Source: Anaspis maculata (lineage: Eukaryota; Arthropoda; Insecta; Coleoptera; Scraptiidae). From it: DNA of 64,000 nucleotides. The stretch spans positions 12,982,892-13,046,891 of the forward strand of contig OX421964.1 of NCBI GenBank assembly GCA_949128115.1. The letters are read 5' to 3'. The notes below the pieces were generated by a model. The model was not told the origin of the DNA and did not search any database. It saw only the letters and a list, made by a program, of their open reading frames with translations. The translations under genes were made by a program, and so were the position numbers. Positions within the stretch are counted from its first letter, which is position 1, and each line of letters opens with the position of its first letter. Shown piece by piece: positions 22,563 to 34,378 of the stretch.

Positions 22563-22918
22563 GTCGGCATGAGTTGTCAGCAGTGGCGTCATGCTTTAAC
22601 CATCAGCACGTCATGCCATAAGTCGGCATGAGTTGTCAGCAGTGGCGTCATGCTTTAACCATCAGCACGTCATACCATAAGTCGGCATGAGTTGCCAGCA
22701 GTGTCGTCATGCTTTAACCATCAGCACGTCATACCATAAGTCGGCATGAGTTGTCAGCAGTGGCGTCATGCTTTAACCATCAGCACGTCATGCCATAAGT
22801 CGGCATGAGTTGTCAGCAGTGGCGTCATGCTTCAACCATCAGCACGTCATGCCATAAGTCGGCATGAGCTGCCTGCAGTGGCGCCATGATTTAACCAGCA
22901 GCTCGTCATGCCATAATC
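22563..22918 (+). repeat. 59-bp minisatellite, six units
   Basis: Units begin GTCGGCATGAGTTGTCAGCA and continue GTGGCGTCATGCTTTAACC. GGCATGA near the start and TCATGCC near the end let each unit fold. It sits directly against the inner end of the left TIR and upstream of the integrase remnant. The matching array in Polinton derivative 2 is longer and carries a different core. Confidence 0.92.
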
Positions 22919-23039
22919 AGCTCGTGATGTTTTAACCGCCGACCTTGTGGAATTAGGCATGGTTCAGCCGGCTGATCTAATGAGGCATATTATAGATGGA
23001 TAGATTAATAGAATCATTTAAGCGCCGAGTCAGCATGGG

Positions 23040-23340
23040 CTGCTAGCGCGTCTGAGTAAATACAAAGTACTTTTTGAAAAAGGTTATACCCCCAACTGGA
23101 CGACGGAGCTGTTTCGCATCAGACAAGTGAAACCGAACACCAACTCGGCTACATATCTTATTGAAGATCTAAAGGGTTCGCCGATCATGGGATGTTTTTA
23201 CGAACGAGAACTACAGAAAACTAAACATCCCGAGATTTATCTAGTGGGAAAAAGTTTTGAAAAAAACCGGTTCGAGGCTTTACGTTAAATATTTGGGTAT
23301 GCCCGATCGAGGGTGGATTGCGAGAGCAGACGTTGTTTGA
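23040..23340 (+). pseudogene. Polinton integrase C-terminal remnant, frameshifted
   Basis: From CTG at 23052 the frame reads LSKYKVLFEKGYTPNWTTEL, then F-R-I-R-Q-V, a T-Y-L-I-E-D-L-K-G-S-P-I segment and F-Y-E-R-E-L-Q. This is the SH3-like region of Polinton integrases, which is followed by a chromodomain (Y-L-V-E-K-V-L...). One extra G in the run at 23245-23248, relative to the copy at 51018-51305, throws the frame and leads to TAA at 23286-23288. The zinc-binding and DDE catalytic domains are missing entirely; sequence upstream is minisatellite. The piece cannot be a working integrase. Confidence 0.82.
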
Positions 23341-23399
23341 ACCAGCAACCTCGTCGATCACACTTAACGTCAGAGAGCCGGTGAAATAAGGTGTCTGGA

Positions 23400-23800
23400 G
23401 CAAAAACGTCCCGATCACAGCCGTCATAAACTCCATCGGCGCTATCGCCATAAGCAACGTAGCCATCATCACCAACAACGTGATATCATCACCAGCAACT
23501 CCATATCATCATAAAGCATCATCACTGTTATCGTCATATCATCGCAAGCATCATCATCTCTATCGTCATATCAACGTAAGGATCATCACCGCTATCGCCA
23601 TATCATCACAAGCATCATCACCGCTAACGTCATTTCATCATAAAACAACGTCATATTATCATATTCATCACCCTCGCTATCGTCATATCATCGCAAGCAT
23701 CATCACCTCTATCGTCATATCAACGTAAGGATCATCACCGGCATATCGAGATAAGCAGCTAGCATTATAAGCATCGTAAACATCTTCATAGCATCGCCAG
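23400..23800 (+). repeat. Degenerate ATC-rich low-complexity tract
   Basis: Imperfect units such as CGCTATCGTCATATCATCGC and AAGCATCATCACC repeat for about 400 bp between the integrase remnant and the 219-residue gene. An open frame crosses it, but its protein would be H/S/I-rich low complexity, so I treat it as repeat. It may hold the promoter or leader of the downstream gene. A near-identical tract is at 51400-51765. Confidence 0.7.
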
Positions 23801-23822
23801 CACCAACGTCAAACAAAGAGAG

Positions 23823-24482
23823 ATGCCCACCTTGTTCAGCCCCTGGCAGTCTATCGAAAAAATGTTACGGTATTATGACGAAGCCATCGTTCAAGAGACC
23901 GAATTACTATATCAAACAACTCTGAACGGATCAGCTGCAAGGATACGAGTTGGGCTTAGCATCGCCAGAGGACTCTCACCAGCAATCATCATCATATCGC
24001 ATGCAAATTCGAGCCGAATATCTTTCACCATGCGGGAATGGAGTGAATTAATAGAGCTCTTGCCCTCTTCGACTGCATCAACTTCGAACGTTCCGAATGG
24101 TGATATGAAAATTTTCGAGAACTATACTCTAAAATTGGGTTCATCTGCAGGCATCGGACATCTACATAGCAGGGCCCAGACCGTCTATCTGCATGAAAAT
24201 TTTCTACAACAAATTGCACGAATGAGAGATATCATTAGCTATAGATTAGAGGCTCTAGAATCAATGAATTTTAAAAAATTTTATACTGATTTATTATCAA
24301 GCTCCTTTAAAATAACGAGCGATGTATCGAACTCGAACGTTTCTATGTATAAAGTTCTCAAACAGATTTTGGATGGTTTCAAATCTAATGAAAAAGTTTC
24401 ATGCATGCTAGAGTTCCTCGAACTACACTACGACGATGTATTATCGGATTATGAACGACTGAAGACATGTATTAATTTTTGA
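23823..24482 (+). CDS. Orphan 219-residue Polinton-associated protein
   Basis: The frame runs from ATG at 23823 to TGA at 24480-24482, with AATAAA overlapping the last stop base (24482-24487). I do not recognise the protein with certainty. It has no obvious signal peptide or membrane helix. Two beta-rich segments look alike in rhythm: residues 66-82 (R-I-S-F-T-x-x-E-W-S-E-L) and 119-137 (Q-T-V-Y-L-H-E-N-F-L). The C-terminal 60 residues are helical and acidic. The rhythm recalls PC4-like nucleic-acid-binding folds, which is only a guess. The copy at 51788 differs at residues 58, 135 and 184. The last 52 or so codons lie within the TIR, so the gene's end is repeated in antisense in the left arm. 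Keeping this gene while losing integrase suggests it may help the element's own upkeep. Confidence 0.75.
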   Translation: MPTLFSPWQSIEKMLRYYDEAIVQETELLYQTTLNGSAARIRVGLSIARGLSPAIIIISHANSSRISFTMREWSELIELLPSSTASTSNVPNGDMKIFENYTLKLGSSAGIGHLHSRAQTVYLHENFLQQIARMRDIISYRLEALESMNFKKFYTDLLSSSFKITSDVSNSNVSMYKVLKQILDGFKSNEKVSCMLEFLELHYDDVLSDYERLKTCINF

Positions 24483-27400
24483 ATAAAACTCTTGAAAAAA
24501 TGATTGCCTGGTTTTTTTCAACGGCTACTGCTAATTAACGCATGCCGAACTGTCTCATACCCCACAACATCTTTACAGCTAAACCATGCGATTCCAGGTA
24601 AACGGTGCTCATTATGCTCATTCACAGCTGGGTTTATAAAAAAAAAAAAAGCGAGTGCACTCGTAGTTTTCATTCAAGTGGCACTGCTTCTCACATGCTT
24701 TAGAAAGTGGTATAGAAGCCGTGTCGATGTGTTGCTATATGGTTTTTCCAAAGTGCTCGTAGAAATTTCTCCATACACCACCATCATATCATCATATTCC
24801 TCGAAACTATGATGGCACATATTTCTATAATATACCCCGAGCTTTGAGAGCATGAATTTTTTAAAGAGCAGGTAACCGGCCTTTAATTATTGTGAGAAAT
24901 GACTGCAAATATTTTCGAACATGTGAATGAAAATTCTTAGAGTCTTGTTAGTACATAGATAGATACAATAAAATCTTTCATATCTAAGGTAAGGATAGGA
25001 GTATGGAACTGTTTAAAAATCTGAAATGAACAAAGCTGTAACCAATAACTAGTGCGTATTTTTATTTGCACAAACTTCTCCCATAGGTACATCCTGAAAG
25101 GGCCGAGTTAAGTATTAAGATGCACCATTCTGATACTACGCATATGGCTTGGTACATATTTGACCCGGAGATATTTGTAGCTTGAAGAGCACTCGTCAGC
25201 GGGTGGGCAATGCTGCAAAACTCTCTTGTTATTTTCTTCGGTCGCGCTACCTACACTACTGGCTACCTCTCGTATTCATTCGTTCTTTCTCAACCTGGTA
25301 ATCAAAGGGTATTTATTGAAAATTCAAGGTCGGTCAAGTAGAAAATTCTTATAAAATGCTGGCTTGCTAGAGTCGTTTATATTAGACCCTCAGGTACTCG
25401 AAAAATTTCAGTAGGCAGGTGTACTCAATGCAATCGATAATCGCTAACATTTTAGGCTAATACCTTTGAGCATTGAAAAACATTAGGTATTTTTATGTAA
25501 ATTTGTCCATATGTTAATAGTTTTTATTAAAACATCTTTTCAACACATTGAGCTCCTGAATACTTCTGAATACTGAAATCTTTTATATTTTTTTATTTTT
25601 ACATTGCCGTACTGGACTGACAAAATTCAGCGCTGATATTTTTCAAGTCGGAGCATTATGTGATAAGCACAAAGTAATTTTTAAATAAAGTTTCTATTTA
25701 TATAATAATTATTGATTATCTGGTGGCTCCGTGGATATGTGCATATGATACTAAAAATTCCTGTTCAGACACGATCTTTCAGGTAAAAAATAAATAAATA
25801 GCTCAGGGCTTTTCAGGTAAGAAGTTACGAACAACCACCCAGTCGACAGGTGGTGGTGGTGGTGCGTTTGCATTCGTTATCTAGCAGCCTCATGGGTTGG
25901 TGCTGTGCCGTGTTTGTGTTTTTCGTGTAAGTTTAATTTTCACTATGTTTATGCGGACAATTCATTTATTTAAGTACATATTCTTATGGAAACACATTAC
26001 TATATGTACGGGTTATATTTAGAAAAAAATTTAACTTTCTTTTGACAAAAAAATTCTATTTCGATACAGGCCCCTGGTCGATAGTTCCGGATTTTTGGAA
26101 ACGACTGCAAAGCCGCGGCTCGCTGTATATTATACCTACCCCACGCAAAGCTAAGCCAATTCCATCGATCTTTTTCAATGTAATGTCTCATGCTTATGCA
26201 AAAAAAAAAAATCACCCACAGATTCGATGGTCAAACTTTATTGAAAAAAAAATCAATCTCTTGTTAAAACTCTGTGGAATGACTACAGTTGATGGAAAAA
26301 AGACTGGTTACGCGGATAAACAGTATAGATTGTTCAAATTCAAACTTATTACCACGGTTTACATGGTGGATATTGTCACGCCACTCACGACCTTAAGGGC
26401 CTTGCGACAATTAGCATGTTTTATTTTCAATAATTATGCTCCCGTAATACTGTCATAACCTTATAAATTATAAGAAAAAAGGCCTTCAACCAATTACCTG
26501 TTGGTAAGAGCCGTTATTTTGGGTGCGACTTCTCAGGTAGTTGAAATGCATATACCTACAAACAATAAGCCTCACGGTCGTGGAGGCATATTCACTCGTT
26601 CATTTTCCGTACCCCCCAACAATACTATGTCTTATGAAACTTGTATTATAATATCCTGTTAGACATAACATACAATTTTTGATTTTTTTTTTGTAGTACT
26701 CACCTGGAATGTTCTCATCACAACTACAATAACTAGAATTATACTGTCAACCTGATCCAGTTACTGAATTCACACTATCAACGATTCTCTCTAAGAGCCA
26801 ACAGTGGGCCCTTCGCCTTCCCAGCACCCGAGAATAGAAGTGATGTCGTTTGCAAAGTGAAAATAATAAAACTGAGCTATAAGAATTTCAAGCTACTCAA
26901 TTTTGGCTCCATGAAGGAGTTAATTGTTGTCAATAATGATGATGATTCCAACATTCTGCCTCGCGACCGGCACATCAGAACTGCCGACCATCAAGTTGTC
27001 GTGTTAAGTGTACTTCGACTTTGGGTGAATGATGTTTGTACTGAGAAATTGTATTAAAAATGTACCTCGATTTCAGGTCATTGATATTTGTGTGATCAAC
27101 CCTATAAATTCGTTTATTATAATTTGTTTGTGCCTTAATTCAAATTTCAAATAATTTTATATGGTATAATCAACTAAGAAATTGTATTAAAAGTACCTAC
27201 TCCTATTTTAAAGTATTCAATGTTTGTGTAATCAGCTATAAAAATCGCTCATGAACACCTGTTTTGGCCTTATTTGAATTTCGCGTAATTGCCTATGTAA
27301 GTAACTAAGAAATTGTATTGAATGTACTTCGATTTTGAGTAATTCAAGTTTGTATTATTCAACACTGTAAATTTGTTTATGATCACCTCTTCGTGCCCTA

Positions 27401-28560
27401 TTTTGAATTTCATGTAATTGTATATTATGTAATCAACTAAGAAATAGTCAAATGTACTTCGATTTTATGTTCGTGTGCATATCTTCTATGTATAATCATC
27501 TATGTAAATTTGTTTATTATCACCTGTTTGTGCCTTATTTCAAATTTCATGTAATGGTATGCGGTAATCAGCTGGGAAATTGTATCAAATGTACTTCGAT
27601 TTCAAGTGAATAATGTCTGTATACTTAGCTATGAAAAGTCATTCATGCTCACCTGTTTGTACCTTATTTTAAGTTTCACGTAATTGTCTATGTAAGCAAC
27701 TAAGAACATGTATTAGATGTTTCTCGATTATAGGTAGTTGATGCCTGTATACTCAGCTATGAAAAATCGTTCACGATCACCTCCTGTTTGTGCCTTATTT
27801 CAATTTGTCGTAATTGTCTATGTAAGCAACTAAGAAATTTTATCGAACGTACTTCGATTTCAAGTAATTTTAGTAATCAATGTTTGTATGTATAATCAAT
27901 ACTGTAAATTTTTTTATGATCACCTGTTTGTGCTTTATTTTGAATTTAATATAATTGTCTATGTAAGCAGTTATGTGAATTAAACTACGAATAAATCATG
28001 ATGTTGAGGTCTTACCCTGAACTGTATGTAATTATTGTCTATGTAACTAGCACAGTATATTGGTCTGTCAATAAAATGGTTCTATTTGCTTGCGTTTATA
28101 TACCAAAAATAACTATTGAAACCAAACCACTTGAGAGTTTGCGAGGGTTAAGATACAATGAGGAGTGCTTCAGTAGGTATAGGGAATTCAAACATCCCGC
28201 GCTTTCAAGCTAACAAATGTCTCCTGCCAAACACAATCTGTGACCTAACCTGTCAAATCCAAATTCCACGTACTTTTCAAATTTCCCGCACGTTAAAATC
28301 TCCCACATGTCAAATGCCGGTAATACAGAATAAATGCTTGACGATCAGTCAAAAAAGTCACTAGATTCAGTGATAATAACCAAAAGTCACCAGATGATCT
28401 AAAAACTTTTAAAATTTCCCGCGCCACCTGTCAAATGCCGGTAATGCAGATCCAATGCTTAACGACCTGTCAAAAAAGTCACTAGATTCAGTGTTGCCAA
28501 CCAAAAGTCACCAGATAAAAGTCCCTAGAAACGTCTGGCTCAACTGACCCCGTACCTACT
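24326..28560 (-). repeat. Right TIR of Polinton derivative 1
   Basis: This is the uninterrupted 4235-bp arm. It contains the 3' end of the 219-residue gene, a 12-14-base poly-A run, an AT-rich middle, the mirrored 130-bp satellite (27037-28042) and the subterminal repeats. At the GGATGG stretch near 24371 it differs from both the left arm and Polinton derivative 2, which read GGCTGG. An open frame at 26042-26458 (and its mirror 19924-20340) lacks an initial ATG and is not called a gene. Confidence 0.93.
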
Positions 28561-28566
28561 ACTACA

Positions 28567-29640
28567 AGTCAGTGGTGCAGCAATAACGCGTGCAAACCGG
28601 AGGTGGAAATAAAGTACATTTATTTATTTATTTAATCATTTATTGACCGTATGTTTAGACTCAACTCGACTGTGTGCGTCCGGAACGTCATGTGCCAGTG
28701 GCGTAACATGGGGCAGGTGATTTTCGAACACAACAGTTTTTCTCGCTCCACTACCCTCCTCTTAAACTTATGTTTTTCTCTTATTCTCATTCTTCAATCG
28801 GGGCTTATTTTCCGGTTCCACGGAGGCCTTTCCAAGTTACACTAGTTCATAGCAAAGTCTGAAACAGTTCACAAAAATTGCTTCGAGAGTATGGAAAATG
28901 TTTTGACAAATGCTGAAAAATGTTTGGGGCTTATTCTGGGGCTCATTTTTGAAAATATATGGAAGCGTCAACTCAGTTGAGGCTCCAAACCATATCGAAA
29001 ATTTACGATGACGGAGCTACGTTTTCTTTGGCACAAATTCGGAAACTGGAGGCCATCGTCCTAAGTTATCACCCTGGAAAGCATTTCTTATGAAATCATC
29101 CTAAGTTTCGATTAACCAACGTGCTTTTTGTGTAGGGCTTCTGGTCACATAGCAACCGATTGTTTAAACTCTTGAACAAAGAATCAAGGTCTTAAATTTT
29201 TGAGATTGAACGGAGGTCCAAAGGTCGATCGTGGTACTCCCAAGGCGCGATCGAGGAGGTCATTCTCCAATAATTGCTAGCACCAACTCGCTGTTTGTCA
29301 CCTGAATGAACACTACACCACTTCTTTGATCAATGGTAATCTCGATGGTATTCACATTGAAGGTTAAGTTTATTCGTGCCCGAATTCGTGATGCCCATCT
29401 CGATAACAAATTCTTATTTGGAGAACCCGAGGGAGAACCATTCCAAAGGAGACTGAGCAAGCCGAGGAGCATGCCTTATATTTGTTTGGTCATTTTCTTG
29501 ACCTTTTCGCCTTACTTCGTGGCTTGGTTTTTCCTCAGATTTTTTTTTATTTTTACTGTTCCAAGATGTGCGCGTAGTGTCATAATCCGAGAAATCAGCG
29601 TGATGTTCAAACCGAAGCTGAAAACACAAAGTTGCAGAAG
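28567..29640. other. No gene recognised
   Basis: A (TTTA)n run at about 28618-28640 is followed by unremarkable sequence. Open frames of 60-104 codons (28651-28845, 29333-29647) match nothing I know. From about 29300, phrases such as CTTTGATCAATGG and GAAGGTTAAGTT show gradual entry into the GTTCATATGC satellite field. Confidence 0.4.
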
Positions 29641-29865
29641 CATATAAACATTCGTTCGTGCTGATCTTCGTATCTATACCTACCCCTATACTTTTTTGTT
29701 AGCTTGATGAATATTTTTAACATTTCAATATGGTATATGAATAGCATTCCGCTGTTTTCTTGACGCCGCGATGGTATTCATATTGAAGCATGAACGCAGA
29801 GCTCGGAAAAGCATATGAACAGAATCAAATACTTGCTTCCTCGCTTGCTTCCGTAGGTAGACGTA

Positions 29866-30616
29866 CCGGGTGTTCACGATAAAATTCACCCCCCCTCTAG
29901 GAGGTTCCTCTTTGAGATATTTTGGAAAACCAAAAACTTTTTCCCAACGATTTTTCCCAGGGATCTTGAATCAATCGTCTAAAAGTTTTCAATTGGTACC
30001 GTATACAGGGTGTGACATGTAACTTTTTTATTTCAAATACGACACCCTATATTTTATTACGTCATTCAATGAAGCCTTTCTTTCTGATTACAAAGATATA
30101 TAACATTGATGATTTGTTCAGACAAGGAAGCTGTCAAAAAAATAATAAAATCGGTAGTCAAATGAGTTGAAAATTAAAAATTACGCGACACCCTGTATTA
30201 GGGACGAATTAGAACATTTATCCATGCAGAGTTGAATTCTGCGGACAAAATGCTGCGAGAATAACTTTTTTCTCAGGGAACTGTAGAAATCAAAGCCATC
30301 TTGCCGCGAAAAAAATATATTTGACTACCTATTTTATCATTTTTTTGACAAATTACTTGTTGAAATAAATCATAAGTGTCATATATATTTGTAATCAGAA
30401 AAAAAGGCTTCACCAAATCACGGAATAAAATATAGGGTGTTGCATTTAAAATAAAAAAGTTACATATCACACCCTGTATACGGTACCAATTAGAAACTTT
30501 ACGACGATTGACTCAAGATCCCTGGGAAAAATCGTTGGGAAAAAGTTTTTAGTTTTCCAAAATATCTCAAAGGGGAACCTCCTAGAGGGGGGGTGAATTT
30601 TATCGTGAACACCCTG
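29866..30616. mobile_element. Fold-back MITE copy A, TA target
   Basis: Left CCGGGTGTTCACGATAAAAT and right ATTTTATCGTGAACACCCTG are inverted, with TA at 29864-29865 and 30617-30618. Similarity between arms extends for about 350 bp (GGTACCGTATACAGGGTGTG against CACACCCTGTATACGGTACC), leaving a small loop. No gene is present. Confidence 0.85.
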
Positions 30617-31371
30617 TACCTATGCTTCCCGAAGAGCCCATATGCGCATTTTCATTATTCATACCATGCATATAATAATTCGTGATTCTGAAATGTGCTC
30701 TCAATGTTCATATTGACGAATATGATCGAAGTGCTCATATAAGACCGAGCATACGACGGACTCTAGGTTTTTGTACGTTTCCAGTGTTCATATGCCATCA
30801 CGTTGTAGCTTCAAAAAGCATGTGTCAACATTCGTTTTCAGATGCTTCTCAGATGTTCATACGCGCTTCAAACTGCTCAGTTTCACCGATTGTCCCGTCA
30901 TTTGAACAAAAGCGTTGTTCATATCAAAGCATGAAAAATAACGTTAATAACTATTGAAAAAGCATTGAAATACAGACATTTCGTTTTCATGTGATGTTCC
31001 AAGTGTTCATATGCTTTTTGATGTCCATATTATCCGTTCGAGTCACCTCATATTCATTACACCGCTTCTTCTATCAACGGTGTTCACATTGATGCTTATG
31101 GAAAAACCATTTGAGCGATATACCTACTCGGCGATATACTTTTTAATGTTTTCAAGTGTTCAAATGCTCCATATCGATCAATTTTATGAACACTTTAATA
31201 ATTTTCAGGCGTGTAATTATTGTTCACATCGAAGCATGAGAAAGGAAACAGAAAAGCACAAGAACATTCCAATGATGTTTCAAATATTCATATGCGTCGT
31301 TTTAGTCAATTGGACTTGCAATTAGATGAAAACTACCTCGACTACACTGCTTCTTTGATCAACGGTGGGTA

Positions 31372-32129
31372 CAGGGTGTTCACGATAAAATTCACCCCGC
31401 TCTAGTAGATTCCCCTTCAAGCTCGCCTTCAAGAGATTTCGAAGAACTAAAAACTTTTTCTTAATGATTTTTCCCAGGGACCTTAAATCGATCCTCTAAA
31501 AGTTTCTAACTGGTACCGTGTACAGGGTGTGATATGTAATTTTTTCATTTTAAACGCAACACCCTATATTTTATCCCGTTATTTGGTGGAGCCTTTTTTT
31601 CTGATTACAAATATATATGACACTCATGATTTATTTTGACAAGAGTTTTCGGAAAAATAATAAAATTGGTAGTCAAATAATTTTGTTTCGCGGCAAGATG
31701 ACTTTGGTTTTTACAGTTCACTTGAAAAAAGTTATTCTCGCAGCATTTTGTCTGCAGAATTCAACTCTGCATGGATAAATGGTCTAACTCGTTCCTAATA
31801 CAGGGTGTCGCGTAATTTTCAATTTTTAATTTATTTGACTACCTCTTTTATTATTTTCTTGACAGCTTCCTTGTCAAAATAAATCATAGATGTTATATAT
31901 CTTTGTAATCAGAAAAAAAGGCTCCATCAAATGACGTGATAAAATGTAGGGTGTTGCGTTTGAAATAAAAAAGTTACATGTCACACCCTGTATACGGTAC
32001 CAACTGAAAACTTTTAGACGATCGATTCAAGATCCCTGGGAAAAATCGTTGAAAAAAGTTTTTAGTTTTTTAAAATATCTCAAAGGGGAATCTCCCAGAG
32101 GGGGGGTGAATTTTATCGTGAACACCCTG
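31372..32129. mobile_element. Fold-back MITE copy B, TA target
   Basis: This is the same family as copy A: CAGGGTGTTCACGATAAAAT at the left and its inverse at the right, TA at 31370-31371 and 32130-32131, length 758 bp. The copies differ by scattered substitutions and small indels. It has no coding capacity. Confidence 0.85.
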
Positions 32130-34378
32130 TACTTATTCACCTCGCCATTCACATTGGAGCTTCTCACTTGAAGAATAATTCTAAGGGAGGTTGAGCGAGC
32201 TCTATTGTGGCCATTTTCGCGTGATTTTCATAATCCGAGAAGTGATCGTAATGTTCATACTGAAGCTAAAAGGACAAAGCTCGGGACAAAGCCTTAGAAT
32301 GCGTATGAACACTCATCCATGCTAATGCTCTGCATTTTTTAGGTAATTGAACATTTCTAATAATTCATCATGTCATCAATCATGTGTTCATATTGAAGCA
32401 CAAACACACAGACACAGCCTGTAAAAGCGTATGAACAGAATCAAGTGTGCCCGTTCTGGTATGCTTCCGGAGGGTCCATATGCGCATGTTCATGATTGCG
32501 CTGGATAATGAATCGTCATTTCAAAAGTAAATGTGCTCGCAGTGTTCATATTGAGACATATTTTCGTAGTGTTCACATTCAAGTATAAATAATCTCGTAA
32601 ATAATAGGAATAAAAAAATCCCGAGGTCAAAAAACGGACTTTCGCTTTTTGTACGTACGTTTCCAGCGTTCATACGCTTCTTTTCAGTCAATTTAAAGAA
32701 CATTCCGCCTTCTCTAAGCGTTAGTTCAGATCACGTTGCAGCCTGAAAAAGTAGGTACCTACCTATGTCAACGCCTTGGTCAACACTGACTCAATACCAT
32801 ACCGAGCTCAATACAGATATTTTTGAAGTGTTCATATGCTTTAAATTGGTCAGAAGAGAAGAAAAGTTGGGAAAGCAGACAAATATTATCTACGTTTTGA
32901 TGTGATGTTTCCAGTGCTCATATGCTTTCAGTGTTCATAATGCTTTGCTTGAGTCACTTGAACATTCCACTGCTTCTTTGATCAATGGTGATCAGGTACA
33001 TTCAGCATGAAGTATAAAATTAAAAAAGCATGCGGACATTTTAATGATGGTCCAAGTGTTTATATGCGTCGTTTCAGTAATCAAATGGCCATTACACTGC
33101 TTTCTTCGAGGCTTTCTTTGAACAACAGTATTTTTCATCGAGCTACATTCTCTTGATTTCATTTCTGCTCAAGTTTCTGGTCAATAAGAAATAGCCCTCG
33201 AAATAGCCCATCTTGATGCCAAATTCTTATTTGAGAAATCACTTCAAGGAAGATTGAGCGAGCCTTATTTTTGGCTATTTTTGCCTTATTTAGTTACCTG
33301 GCTCTTCACTTCCCACTGATTTCAGCACGTGGTGTTCATAATCCAAGAAAAGAGCGTAATGTTCATACCGAAGAAACCAATAAGTTGAAGAGTGCATATG
33401 AACACTCGTTCATGCTAATGTTCGTATGCTCTTTTTCTAGTCAAATTAGGATTTTCAACATTCCATCGTGATATCAATGGCATTCAGCTGTTTTCTTGAC
33501 GTTGCAATGGTGTTCATATCAAAGCATGAATGCAGAGCTCGGAAAATTATATTAAGAGAATCAAGGTGTGTTTCACATGGGGAGGGCCCATATGCGCATG
33601 TTCATGATTACTTGTCGAGCTATGTCGTACTTGTCGTACAAACTGATTTTTCAATGAATAGTGATCCCGAGAGTGATCCTCATTCTGAAATGTGCTCGTA
33701 ATGTTCATATTGAGATTTGTTCGTGCGATGCTTCGCTTCAATTCGAATGACCTTTTTCGTTGCTTCTTCGAGCATCAGTTGCGATTACGATGCAACCTGA
33801 GAAACTGCCATGTCAACACTCGTGTTTTCAGATGCCTCTTTGGTTTTGATGTTATGTTCCAGTGTTCACATAATTCGTTTCAGTCAATTGAACATTCCAC
33901 CGTTTTTATTTATCAACGGTGTTTACAATGATGCTTGTAGAAAGAAAAGATTCATGTGAGTTTTTTGTATATTGATGGTGTTCATATGCTATGTTCCGTT
34001 CCAGTATTTGCATCGAGGTTTGCATTGAAGCTTGAAGAAAAATTTGAACGCCCAGATTTTAAATGCTTTTCAAGTGGTCACGCATGCTTGAATTTCATTA
34101 GTTTCTCACCACTTGTAACATTTAATATTGTAGCATGAGAAACAATTCATTTGAGAAACACATGAACGCCTGGTCTTCTATGTTTGCAGTGCTACTGTTC
34201 ATATGCTTGATTTTATTGAATGACACGAACATTTATTCCACCGCTTTCTTGAGGCAGTGGTGTTCATAATGATATTCTCAAAAGTAGGTACCTGCATTCA
34301 CCAACACCGAGACCAACACTCGACTGTTTTTTATGCTTTCCACGTATTTTAGGAATCTCAAGTGTTCATATTGTTACG

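Larger units (their letters stand above)
17822..28560. mobile_element. Polinton derivative 1, 4.2-kb TIRs
   Basis: The element starts AGTAGGTACGGGGTCAG and ends with its exact inverse in CT. ACTACA is duplicated at 17816-17821 and 28561-28566. AG...CT termini and a 6-bp duplication are the Polinton/Maverick signature, and the interior carries the end of a Polinton-type integrase. The terminal inverted repeats are 4235 bp, far longer than usual for the group, and show no net indel over their length apart from a MITE in the left arm. Full Polintons are about 15-20 kb and encode polymerase B, integrase, ATPase, protease and capsid proteins; none except the integrase tail is seen here. The element is therefore non-autonomous. 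The only intact gene is the 219-residue orphan at 23823. Confidence 0.88.
29640..34377 (+). repeat. Degenerate GTTCATATGC satellite field
   Basis: The same phrases recur dozens of times in loose order: GTGTTCATATGC, ATTGAAGCATGAA, CAATTGAACATTCCAC, GCTTCTTTGATCAACGGTG. Copies are strongly diverged and no fixed period can be read by eye. Two fold-back MITEs are inserted in it. Open frames here are accidental. Outliers are found at about 440-560 and 6500-6780. Confidence 0.65.

Noticed and set aside
23480..23728. His/Ser/Ile-rich frame in the ATC tract
   Set aside because: Low-complexity product of a degenerate trinucleotide-like repeat, with no start context or homologue.
24504..24812. 102-codon frame just after the 219-aa gene
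   Set aside because: It crosses a long poly-A run that changes length between the two Polinton derivatives, breaking the frame in derivative 2, and it also starts without a good ATG.
26042..26458. 138-codon open frame in the right TIR, mirrored at 19924-20340
   Set aside because: It begins with TTG rather than ATG, resembles no family, and appears twice only because the TIRs are identical. A first ATG lies well inside the frame.
17822..28560. Treating the palindrome as an assembly artefact
   Set aside because: AG...CT ends, a 6-bp duplication, a MITE in one arm only and several arm-specific substitutions are hard to produce by a false join, although long reads should confirm.
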